A DNA stretch of 36,650 bases from IMG/VR virus record IMGVR_UViG_3300037882_000429, positions 1 through 36,650 of that record; one strand, given 5' to 3'. The stretch comes from a virus. The first letter of the stretch is position 1. Each line of letters begins with the position of its first letter. Made by a program: the position numbers and the translations under genes. Below, in pieces: positions 30,701 to 36,650 of this stretch. The notes under the pieces were generated by a model, which saw only the letters and a program-made list of their open reading frames with translations, was not told the origin of the DNA and did not search any database.

Positions 30701-32281
30701 TCGAAGTTGTCTGGTCTCACCGACATGATCACCAAGATCGTCGGCAACATCCCGAAGGTGGTCGGGGCACTCGCTAAGGAGTTGCCGAAGGTCATTACAG
30801 GACTTGTCGGTGCGATTGGTCCTGTCATCGGGTCAATCGTTGCTGCTTTCCCAAAGATCATCTCCACGATTGCTGGAGCGCTACCAGGACTGATCGGGAC
30901 GATTACCAAGGCGATCCCTCAGGTCATTGGGGCGATCACAACTGCGCTTCCGATTATCATTGACGCTCTCGCTGGGGCGATCCCCATCATCATCGGTGGA
31001 CTTGCAAGCGCGCTCCCGAAGGTGATCGATGCGCTGACTAGCGCAATTCCCCTCGTACTCGATGCCCTCGTTGGTGCTATCCCGATGATCCTTGACGCAA
31101 TTGTTAGTGCGTTCCCCAAGGTCATTGGTGTTATCACGAAGGTCATCCCAGTCCTCATCGGCGGTATCGCCTCGGCGCTGCCTGGGATCATCAAGGCGCT
31201 GGCTGATGCGCTGCCTGATGTGATTGACGCTATCCTTGAAGCAGTACCGATGATCATCAACGCGATTGTCACGGCGCTGCCTCTGATCATCCAGGCGATT
31301 GCTGGTGCGCTCCCGCTGATCATTCAGGCCGTTGTTGGTGCAATTCCCCAGATCATCAGCAGCATTGTTGAAGCGCTCCCGCAGATCATTGGGGCAATCC
31401 TCGGTGTCATCCCGACGATTGTAACTGCACTGATCGCGGCCCTCCCCGCTCTCCTCGAGCCTCTGGCTGGCGACTTCCTTGCGAAGATCGGTGGGATTCT
31501 CACCACCGCTGTGACCAAGGGCATCGAGATCCTCACTGGCATCATCACGTGGTTCGTTGAGTTGCCCGGTAAGTTGGCGACGGCAATGGGCGACGGATTC
31601 AAGTGGCTACGCGAGAAGGTGTCTGCTGCTACCCAGTGGGTCATCGACAAGTTCCTGTCGTTCATCTCGTGGTACTTCAGCCTGCCGGGTAAGTTGGCCG
31701 AGGCTGCAGGTAACGTGTTTGGTTGGCTCGGTGACAAGGTTGTCGCTGCGATCGACTGGGTGAAGACGAAGTTCGGAGAGTTCATCAGTTGGGTCACCGG
31801 GCTCCCTGGTAAGATTGCTACCGCGGCCTCGGGGATGTTTGATGGGCTAAAGACGGCGTTTAGGTCTGGAATCAACTGGCTCATCGACAAGTGGAACGAC
31901 CTGTCGCTCGGGTTCGATGGTGTGACAATCAGTATCCCTGGTCCTGCCCCTGACATTACGATCCCTGGGTTCAGGTTGGAGACGCCGAACATCCCGCGCT
32001 TCGCAAAGGGTGGTGTCGTTGCGGCTGGTCCTGGTGGTACTATTGCGATGGTCGCAGAGGCTGGTAAGGCTGAGCGCATCACGCCTCTTGACTCGAACGG
32101 CTTCAGCGCTGCAGAGCGCGAGATGATCAAGATCCTTACGAAGGCTACGAGCCAGGACAGTGACACGACTGTTCAGGTGTTCCTTGGTACCCGTGAAATC
32201 GAAGACATCGTTGACGTTCGCATTGATGGGAAGTCGGTCAAGGCCGCACGCAACAACCAGTTCTCCCGACGAGGTATCTAA
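27719..32281 (+). CDS. Tape measure protein
   Basis: This is a 1,520-residue protein, the largest gene after the chaperones. GTG 27719 has AAGGAG upstream. Order: N-terminal helices (residues 1-130), a hydrophobic block (about 143-220, several membrane-like helices), a long coiled coil (about 241-436), helices and a further hydrophobic region (about 750-800), a Gly/Arg/Ser linker (about 890-925), 21 units of an 11-residue proline repeat (1012-1242), 40-residue LPGK repeats (from 1282) and a C-terminal IPRFAKGGVV segment usual in actinophage tape measures. It sets tail length and is ejected to open a channel in the membrane. At about 0.15 nm per residue the tail would be roughly 225 nm long (inference). 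No peptidoglycan hydrolase motif was seen. Confidence 0.9.
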   Translation: MTLVGEAHVDVRAVGTKFRADLKRILDASLKDMDKAGSDAGTRFGDNFAAGIRSSLSGSLDSAFQDIIDRADVAGASVRDAFDMDIESPFDNVIDGADEARDGVDELDATSGRLSRTLGGLGGGKSGGIFGWLTNGSKGAAAALDGLILTSNVLGSALFSAVGALSSAVSGLFALASAAFAAAPALVVLPGLLFAVAQAGATLAIGFKGVGAALSAGFDSLNKVAGAGSKATSASVSNARAIEAAQRQLRDAYQRSADTAEDSANRVADAERDLAAATNASRVAQEGLNAAREEAAERLQQLAFSAEDAVLSEERASLALEDAYSAYLAVQSLPADNRSRREAELAFKEAELNYRQAKDRTADLAKEQATQSKAGVEGSQEVLDVKQDIADANEKVIAAEEALTDALRDQQRAARDAAEGIADAQRALELAYASGAAGAAAAATGVDKYKEALAKLAPEQQAFVKQLISMKPIFKDIQDAVAAGLFPPITAALEQLSKSGFFDVLQKGLGDTGAAIGTFIGDLLRLFDTPFFKGALARIMENNVGIINKLAPAGLALAEAFITILDAAEPVINMFTDWLAKTTLAWASTKKGKDNVAGLTDSFKTAAMIAARFGDVFGKVFDLLGGLGKAAQPAGIALLFKLSAALSGLIAEVEQGTKSGGLGKFFSGVGDNISAVMDVLGDFGRVFLSFGDNPGIAKTANALKPLAPIVKEIGDRFIETGPALANLAVQVGEMVLAFTQSGAIDTFFNVLAGGADVIGRIANAPIISTIVGFAAAAFAGVRAFRLLGTIVSFFVKATLGNFLRGFIGLAKRIPLLGAAINGLKRVFKPVSDLFARLFGGGKGKSPQTKFVDDFADNMKRLAKQFGETGVAKDKFIDNLKKLSKQFGQTSSSGKPPGGPRERTGRPVPSGAAERRGGGSDDSRNSRSFFRGLTQQFGRVTSGISSKFKGINLKGLKGRLGGDGGRDRGSAKVGSIGKVAGLGALAAIVPLLLDPSKLSGLTDMITKIVGNIPKVVGALAKELPKVITGLVGAIGPVIGSIVAAFPKIISTIAGALPGLIGTITKAIPQVIGAITTALPIIIDALAGAIPIIIGGLASALPKVIDALTSAIPLVLDALVGAIPMILDAIVSAFPKVIGVITKVIPVLIGGIASALPGIIKALADALPDVIDAILEAVPMIINAIVTALPLIIQAIAGALPLIIQAVVGAIPQIISSIVEALPQIIGAILGVIPTIVTALIAALPALLEPLAGDFLAKIGGILTTAVTKGIEILTGIITWFVELPGKLATAMGDGFKWLREKVSAATQWVIDKFLSFISWYFSLPGKLAEAAGNVFGWLGDKVVAAIDWVKTKFGEFISWVTGLPGKIATAASGMFDGLKTAFRSGINWLIDKWNDLSLGFDGVTISIPGPAPDITIPGFRLETPNIPRFAKGGVVAAGPGGTIAMVAEAGKAERITPLDSNGFSAAEREMIKILTKATSQDSDTTVQVFLGTREIEDIVDVRIDGKSVKAARNNQFSRRGI
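30752..31444 (+). repeat. 21 units of an 11-residue proline/isoleucine repeat in the tape measure
   Basis: Prolines stand exactly every 11 residues from P1012 to P1243 (one position holds Gly). The unit is P-x-[IVL]-I-x-x-[IL]-x-x-[AV]-[LIF], for example PKVIDALTSAI. The DNA period is 33 bases, but the units differ in codons, so the repeat is old and kept at protein level. The stretch is almost free of charge and could insert in the membrane. Confidence 0.9.
31562..31890 (+). repeat. 40-residue repeats (LPGK units) in the tape measure C-terminus
   Basis: Two full 40-residue units begin LPGKLATAMGDGFKWL (31562) and LPGKLAEAAGNVFGWL (31682). A third, partial one begins LPGKIATAASGMFDGL (31802). 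Each has an LPGK turn, an amphipathic helix, and an FISW-type aromatic end. Confidence 0.8.
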
Positions 32282-32284
32282 CCC

Positions 32285-33094
32285 ATGGCGCTGACGATCA
32301 CCGCGGACTACGCCGAGGGCTACACGTCCGTCGCCGTCACGGTGTCTGCAGATTCGCTGGGTACCCTGCGAATCGAGCGGCGGGCGGATGGCAGTAGTGT
32401 CCCGGACGTGCTGCTCAGTGGTGCCACATTCATCGGAGAGATGACCCATATTGACCGCACCGCACCCTACGCGGTCAACATGACCTACACCGCGATCCAC
32501 AGCGTTGATGGGGCTGACAGTGTGGTCATGCTCGCACTCCCCTTCCCTGATGACGAGGGCGTGTGTTATATGTCGGTGCTCAGTGATCCAAGTGAGGGGG
32601 CTCTTCTGCAGGTTGCTACTCTCCAGATTTACCGCCCGGTGTCTTACGCTGCGCGTAACTCTGTCAACGACATCATCGGACAGAGGTTCCCGGTGGTTCT
32701 CAGTGGGTACCGCGGCTCCGCCGCAGGGACAATCACCCTCATCACCCACACCCATGATCAATCGGCGCGCATTCGCCAGATCCTCGCCAGCGGACGCACC
32801 CTGATCTTCCGTGTCCCTCCTGCCGCCCGCCCGGAGGCTCCCAGCGCGGCCATCGAAGTCTCGGGGGTCTCAGAGGAACCCGTAATCCTCACAGACATCT
32901 CCCGCCCGGAGCGTAAGTGGACTCTCGAGTTCACCGAAGTTGCCATGCCCACCATTGAGGATCTCGCTATTGTCGGCGGTAACTCCTGGTCTGGTGTCTC
33001 GGCCTGCTATGACACCTGGGATGATCTCACTGCTGACCCCGCTGCCGACCTCTGGCAGATGGTACGCTATAGTCCTGCAGTCGCGGACTGCTGA
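32285..33094 (+). CDS. Distal tail-like / minor tail protein
   Basis: This is a 269-residue beta-rich protein. ATG 32285 follows the tape measure stop by 3 bases. Its first 110 residues look like an Ig-like or fibronectin-like domain with a repeated polar/hydrophobic pattern (SLGTLRIERRADG, HIDRTAPYAVNMTYTAI). The second part has GQRFPVVLSGYRGSAAGTITLIT and the helix DQSARIRQILASGRTLIFR, which resembles the belt domain of distal tail proteins. It ends with WQMVRYSP. Location directly after the tape measure is where the distal tail protein is found in siphophages. It would form the ring joining the tube to the tip. Confidence 0.6.
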   Translation: MALTITADYAEGYTSVAVTVSADSLGTLRIERRADGSSVPDVLLSGATFIGEMTHIDRTAPYAVNMTYTAIHSVDGADSVVMLALPFPDDEGVCYMSVLSDPSEGALLQVATLQIYRPVSYAARNSVNDIIGQRFPVVLSGYRGSAAGTITLITHTHDQSARIRQILASGRTLIFRVPPAARPEAPSAAIEVSGVSEEPVILTDISRPERKWTLEFTEVAMPTIEDLAIVGGNSWSGVSACYDTWDDLTADPAADLWQMVRYSPAVADC

Positions 33095-33112
33095 CAAAGG
33101 AGACACAGACAC

Positions 33113-34312
33113 GTGGCCGTCACAGGGATGTCACCGAGGTTCTACTCAATCCTCCGTGAGTCGCACACGCCGTTTATCCGGGCCGAAGTGACCTACAACG
33201 GTGCTATTGTCGTGCCTGACCTTCAGGTCACTGGGGGATCGGTCACAATGCAGGCCGACGACCTCTCCCGTTCGTCGCTCTCTGGTCTCACCTATATTGA
33301 CCGCAACCGAACGCTCCTCCCTGATACGCCGAACTCGGTGCTTGGTGTCTACGGGCACGAGATCAACATTTACCGAGGAGTCCGGTTCAGCGGTTCAGAC
33401 TACTCCCCCGACGTGATTGAGGAGGCCCTGGTCGGTAAGTTTCGTGTCCAGTCCCTCAACGCGGAAGAAATCTGGTCACGCCCCGACGGCGAGGCCTATC
33501 ACAGTCCGGCTGAGTGGCTCTATGTCGGGTCCCTCGTAAGTGCGGATGGACAGGACCGCGCGGCCAACATCATTGACGCGCGCTTCATCAACGCAGAGCA
33601 ACCCCTCAGCGGGAACAGCGTGCAGGATGAGATCATCCGCATCTGTGATGACATCATCGAAGTCGACACGTCCAACTGGTACACGCTGCCTGACAAGACT
33701 CCTCCGTCCTCGATCGCATACCAGGAGGATCGCGGCGATGCTCTGGCAGACTTGGCACAAGCCATTGACTGCCGTGTATTCGTGACGCGAGATGGCCTTC
33801 TGCGCCTCGAACCGATTGGTGAACTCCCCAACAGTCTTCTCGGGACGGAGCGTCCTATCCCGGCTGTCCAGTCCATCTCCACGACTACCACCCGGGACGG
33901 TATCTACAACGCGGTAGTGGCACGTGGCGAAGAGATTGATAACGCCTACCCAGTCCAGGGGTTCCACCCGGATGACGATCCAAGTGGCAGGACCACCTGG
34001 GGTGGTCCGTTCGGACGTGTCCCCTACTTCTACGCCTCCCCCATCCTGGGGACGCCCCAGGCCGCGGAACTGGCTGCCGAGACGCGGATGAAGAACCTCA
34101 TCAAGGGTCGTGAGCGTAAGTTCACCCTGACTGGGGTGCCTGACCCCACGCTGGACCCTAACGACTACGTGCGGGTCGTCTTGCCCGGACGCGAGCCTTT
34201 TCCTGGTAAGATTGAGTCAATTACGTTGCCTCTTGATGAGACATCTCTGATGACCCTGGAGATTGTCGCCAGTGAGGCCACTGTTCTCGAGGCGGTGCTC
34301 CCAGGCTCATGA
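33113..34312 (+). CDS. Minor tail protein, DUF5047-type (tail hub)
   Basis: This is a 399-residue protein. GTG 33113 lies behind AAAGGAGAC at proper spacing. The N-terminal strand set (FYSILRESHTPFIRAEVTYNGA, VTGGSVTMQADD, RSSLSGLTYI) is typical of DUF5047 actinophage tail proteins. A central helical region (SVQDEIIRICDDIIEV, DALADLAQAIDCRVFV) and a C-terminal part (FTLTGVPDPTLDPNDYVRVVLPG) resemble the hub proteins of the gp27/gp44 type. It would form the tail tip hub below the distal tail ring. The stop overlaps the next start (ATGA). Confidence 0.7.
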   Translation: MAVTGMSPRFYSILRESHTPFIRAEVTYNGAIVVPDLQVTGGSVTMQADDLSRSSLSGLTYIDRNRTLLPDTPNSVLGVYGHEINIYRGVRFSGSDYSPDVIEEALVGKFRVQSLNAEEIWSRPDGEAYHSPAEWLYVGSLVSADGQDRAANIIDARFINAEQPLSGNSVQDEIIRICDDIIEVDTSNWYTLPDKTPPSSIAYQEDRGDALADLAQAIDCRVFVTRDGLLRLEPIGELPNSLLGTERPIPAVQSISTTTTRDGIYNAVVARGEEIDNAYPVQGFHPDDDPSGRTTWGGPFGRVPYFYASPILGTPQAAELAAETRMKNLIKGRERKFTLTGVPDPTLDPNDYVRVVLPGREPFPGKIESITLPLDETSLMTLEIVASEATVLEAVLPGS

Positions 34313-34785
34313 CGATTCAGCAGAGACAGCGCGAAGTTGCTGACCCGCGGATCCCGCGGCTCATCATGGGTGGCGTCGTGGGTGCCGACTCAGACGGTAA
34401 GCGTATTGTTGTCACGCTAAGTGGTGACGAAGACCAGAACCTGTCAATCTTCAAGGTGAACAACTTTGTTCCGGTTGCGGGTGAAACGTGCGTCATCCTC
34501 GCACAAGGCTCCCGAATGGTCGCCCTCGGGATGATCTCTGACTACACGTCGGACGGCAGTGGTGCTGGTGAAGGTCCAGCCCCTGTGGTAACGGCCTTCG
34601 ATGACCTAAGCGACGTTGACCTCACTGGGGTGGACAAGAACGTAGATAACGTAGTGATTTGGGATGAGTCCCTCGAGAAGTACACGCTTGTTCCTAGTGG
34701 CAGCGTTTTTGAAGATCAGATTACGGTGTCGTCCACGGCACCATCGGCTCCCGCGCTCAACGACCTATGGGTGGAGATCCCGTAA
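34309..34785 (+). CDS. Small tail hub/spike-base protein, OB-like
   Basis: This 158-residue protein overlaps the DUF5047-type gene by ATGA. Residues about 15-80 give a five-strand OB-like pattern (RLIMGGVVGADSDGKRIVVTLSG, NLSIFKVNNFVPVAGETCVIL, SRMVALGMISD), as in the small proteins that follow tail hub genes and complete the tip. Then comes a flexible part with FDDLSDVDLTGVD, a motif common at the base of fibres, and VSSTAPSAPALNDLWVEIP, a typical fibre linker. It is possibly the attachment point of the following paralogous proteins. Confidence 0.6.
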   Translation: MTIQQRQREVADPRIPRLIMGGVVGADSDGKRIVVTLSGDEDQNLSIFKVNNFVPVAGETCVILAQGSRMVALGMISDYTSDGSGAGEGPAPVVTAFDDLSDVDLTGVDKNVDNVVIWDESLEKYTLVPSGSVFEDQITVSSTAPSAPALNDLWVEIP

Positions 34786-35651
34786 TGGCTGGCATATACC
34801 CGGACTACCCGTCCCCGCGCATCGCGTGGCCCGAGGTCGGTGCCACGATGGTCAAGTTGCTTGGCTCGACAGTCGATAACACGCTGTCCTTGGAGTATGC
34901 CCGCGCCATCGCTGACGAGAGCACGGGGTTCTCGACTGAGTGGTACCGCGGGCTGGCTAATGGTAACGCGGTGGTGTTCCCAGAGCCGTTCGATATCTCA
35001 CACCTTTACATCTGCGGTGCAGGTGACTCTGCTGGCGTCAGCAACATCTGGACCAGTACGAACACCACGAGCGGCGGCGACGGAACTTGGGTCTTGAATA
35101 CGTCAGCGTTTGCCCGTGACATGGGTGCAGGTGGTGCCGACGCGCAGCGCACGCAGATCGTGGCTCTGACGACGCCAGCCCTGGGGATCCGGGGACTGAA
35201 GTTGGTGCTGGACGACGGCTCGGTCTACACGAAGAACATCCAGACGCTGCACATCTTCGGCCAGCGCTCCACTACCAACGCGCAGGTCACGACGATCTGG
35301 CACCCGACGCTGGACGAGCCCGTCCCGGCTGCTCACTTCGACTGGGGGGACACTCCCCGCGATTCGGTGGCGGTTCGCACGTTCCGCGTGAAGAACACGA
35401 GCGCTACCTTTACTGCCAACGATGTTGCAGTAACGATGGTAGACTCTACTGACTCATCTCCTTCCTACACTGATGCCCACACCCTGTCCACCGACGGAAC
35501 CACGTACACCGCTGGTCTGTCGAACATCGGTGATCTTGCACCAGGGGCTATCAGTGGTCTTCTGCACGTGAAGCGCACCATTGACCCGGCGCAACCGCTC
35601 GGTCTGTGGAACGCGGTTATCAAAGCAGCAGCAGGAAGTTGGTCAGTGTGA
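34785..35651 (+). CDS. Minor tail protein, tandem paralogue A
   Basis: This is a 288-residue beta-rich protein. ATG 34785 is set by a TAATG overlap with the stop of the preceding gene. Signature segments shared with the next gene are VVFPEPFDISHLYIC, TPALGIRGLKLVL, QTLHIFGQ, WHPTLDEP, TFRVKN and IGDLAPGAISGLLHV. The shared order suggests a first domain (discoidin or galactose-binding-like jelly roll, about residues 1-170) and a second Ig-like domain (about 185-288). Such domains often decorate the tail tip and bind surface glycans; binding is inferred. Confidence 0.6.
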   Translation: MAGIYPDYPSPRIAWPEVGATMVKLLGSTVDNTLSLEYARAIADESTGFSTEWYRGLANGNAVVFPEPFDISHLYICGAGDSAGVSNIWTSTNTTSGGDGTWVLNTSAFARDMGAGGADAQRTQIVALTTPALGIRGLKLVLDDGSVYTKNIQTLHIFGQRSTTNAQVTTIWHPTLDEPVPAAHFDWGDTPRDSVAVRTFRVKNTSATFTANDVAVTMVDSTDSSPSYTDAHTLSTDGTTYTAGLSNIGDLAPGAISGLLHVKRTIDPAQPLGLWNAVIKAAAGSWSV

Positions 35652-35673
35652 TTACAAGCCGAGAGGATGAACG

Positions 35674-36528
35674 ATGACGAGTTCTTTTGATGCCCTACCC
35701 GGCCCACGGTTGGAGTGGGGGAACAACGGCTCCGCATTGGTAGTCTACCCGCTGTCTGGCGGGGTCATCACGACGATAGACGATACGTTTGTTGACCGCT
35801 TCGCCGGGGATAACTGGGGTTCGGGATCGCGGCAGTCCATCTCAGAATACGTCGCCGTGGTGTTCCCTGTGCCGACAGACCTAGTCGGCTACACGATGTG
35901 CCTCGACGGTACGGGGCTGGTGTACCAAGTGGAGAAGTCCACTGATACTACTGACGGTCGAAACGGGTCCTGGACTGTGGCTGTAGCGTCACCGGCCACC
36001 CCATCGGGTGAGAACTCGTCTACGAATATGCCGTATATCCGCCAGGACATTCAGCCTTTGGTGGCGACGGGGGTAAAAGGCATTAGGTTCTTGAAGGTGT
36101 CGGGAACCACGCGTGCGTTCGGAACGCTCCACTTCTACGGGACGCCCAACAACGCTGGTGAGAAGACGCTGTCGTTCTGGCACCCGACGCTCGACCAACC
36201 CCTCGGCGCACTCGACTTTGAGGACATCGCTCGCTCGACCACAGGCACCCACACGTTCCGTATCAAGAACAGCCACGGGACACTGCAAGCGAACAGTGTA
36301 GTGGTTAGCCGATCCTCAGTGCACTCACTTACTGGCTATACGGACTACACCAGGGACTACACGCAGTTCAGTTTTAGTGGGGGCGCGTACGCTAACTCGG
36401 TGACCATTGGCAACATTGCGGCAGGTGCACTGAGTGGCGTCGTCACCGTGCGGCTCCTCCCCGCTACTGACCACCCGGTGTCCCACGCCGCGGTGAGGTT
36501 GAGCGCCACCGCTACCACCTGGACCTGA
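35674..36528 (+). CDS. Minor tail protein, tandem paralogue B
   Basis: This is a 284-residue protein, with GAGAGG before ATG 35674. It has the same domain order as the gene before it: VVFPVPTDLVGYTMC, VATGVKGIRFLKV, GTLHFYGT, WHPTLDQP, TFRIKN and IGNIAAGALSGVVTV. Between these anchors the sequences differ strongly, with no long identical stretch at DNA level, so the duplication is old. Together the pair may form a hetero-oligomeric tip or give two binding specificities. Confidence 0.6.
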   Translation: MTSSFDALPGPRLEWGNNGSALVVYPLSGGVITTIDDTFVDRFAGDNWGSGSRQSISEYVAVVFPVPTDLVGYTMCLDGTGLVYQVEKSTDTTDGRNGSWTVAVASPATPSGENSSTNMPYIRQDIQPLVATGVKGIRFLKVSGTTRAFGTLHFYGTPNNAGEKTLSFWHPTLDQPLGALDFEDIARSTTGTHTFRIKNSHGTLQANSVVVSRSSVHSLTGYTDYTRDYTQFSFSGGAYANSVTIGNIAAGALSGVVTVRLLPATDHPVSHAAVRLSATATTWT

Positions 36529-36529
36529 T

Positions 36530-36650
36530 ATGGCGGTGTCTGAGACCGGTAATCACATCGCGGTCGCCAACGTACTCGTTGACGTCCCGACCGAGACCGG
36601 TGATCACATCGCGGTCGCCAACGTACTCGTTGACGTCCCGACCGAGACCG
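36530..36650 (+). CDS. Start of a repeat-containing tail protein (3' part outside window)
   Basis: ATG 36530 follows the previous stop by one base. The 40 visible codons encode MAVS and then 17-residue units of the form ETG[ND]HIAVANVLVDVPT, repeated twice with the third unit started at the edge. The alternating hydrophobic pattern suggests one or two beta strands per unit, as in fibres. The start choice is by position only; no clear ribosome binding site is seen, so it may depend on coupling. Function beyond a probable fibre or tip protein cannot be told. Confidence 0.6.
   Translation, partial: MAVSETGNHIAVANVLVDVPTETGDHIAVANVLVDVPTET
36542..36650 (+). repeat. 51-base tandem repeat at the start of the last gene
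   Basis: Units at 36542-36592 and 36593-36643 differ only by A versus G at the tenth base; a third begins at 36644. The unit is 51 bases, 17 codons. The near identity, including synonymous positions, shows recent expansion or repeated conversion, in contrast to the old protein-level repeats in the tape measure. The array continues outside the window. Confidence 0.95.

Overview
The window is a contiguous piece of the late, structural region of a tailed phage, almost certainly a siphovirus of an actinobacterium. The reasons are: every credible gene is on the + strand and tightly packed, often with TGATG, ATGA or TAATG junctions; the sequence is GC-rich (about 60% by eye, not computed); GTG starts and high-GC third positions are common; and the set (DUF1360 and DUF5047-type proteins, long proline-periodic tape measure, G/GT tail chaperones) is typical of actinophages. 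No large terminase, endolysin, integrase, tRNA, insertion sequence or CRISPR is visible. No stretch above 300 bases lacks a gene; the longest gap (18134-18329) holds a terminator and the capsid-gene leader.

Layout. 1-1112: tail end of a gene entering from the left, a 26-codon small ORF, and two membrane proteins, one XhlA/holin-like. 1140-3448: an HTH protein, an unknown GCGCGS-tailed protein, a dNMP kinase fused to a DUF4406-like domain, and a DUF1360 membrane protein. 3517-13362: portal, a small unknown, a 2,524-residue multidomain protein and another small unknown. 13451-18133: a 1,560-residue protein carrying an HK97-type (S78-like) maturation protease. 18330-22033: major capsid protein with a built-in scaffold-like domain, a second capsid-like protein, and the likely major tail protein. 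22112-26902: head-tail connector, a fibre, a LamG-like lectin domain protein, an acidic small protein, a probable tail terminator and an HK97-gp10-like protein. 26967-27706: G and G-T tail assembly chaperones linked by a probable -1 frameshift. 27719-36650: tape measure, distal-tail-like protein, DUF5047-type protein, small hub protein, two tandem paralogous minor tail proteins, and the start of a repeat fibre that runs off the right edge.

How it works together. Portal, protease and capsid build the head. The scaffold-like N-terminus of the capsid protein is presumably removed by the protease. Connectors, tail tube, chaperones and tape measure build a long flexible tail, and the last genes make the tip and receptor-binding parts.

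The most unusual element is the 2,524-residue protein made next to the portal. It has a 2H-phosphoesterase (LigT/Acb1-like) domain at the N-terminus, a GNAT-like domain between glycine-rich linkers, and a PI3/4-kinase-like phosphotransferase domain at the C-terminus. Its position suggests a virion protein that could be ejected into the host with the DNA, as a counter-defence or take-over device. That function is inference. Domain calls are made by eye from motifs; no database search was run.
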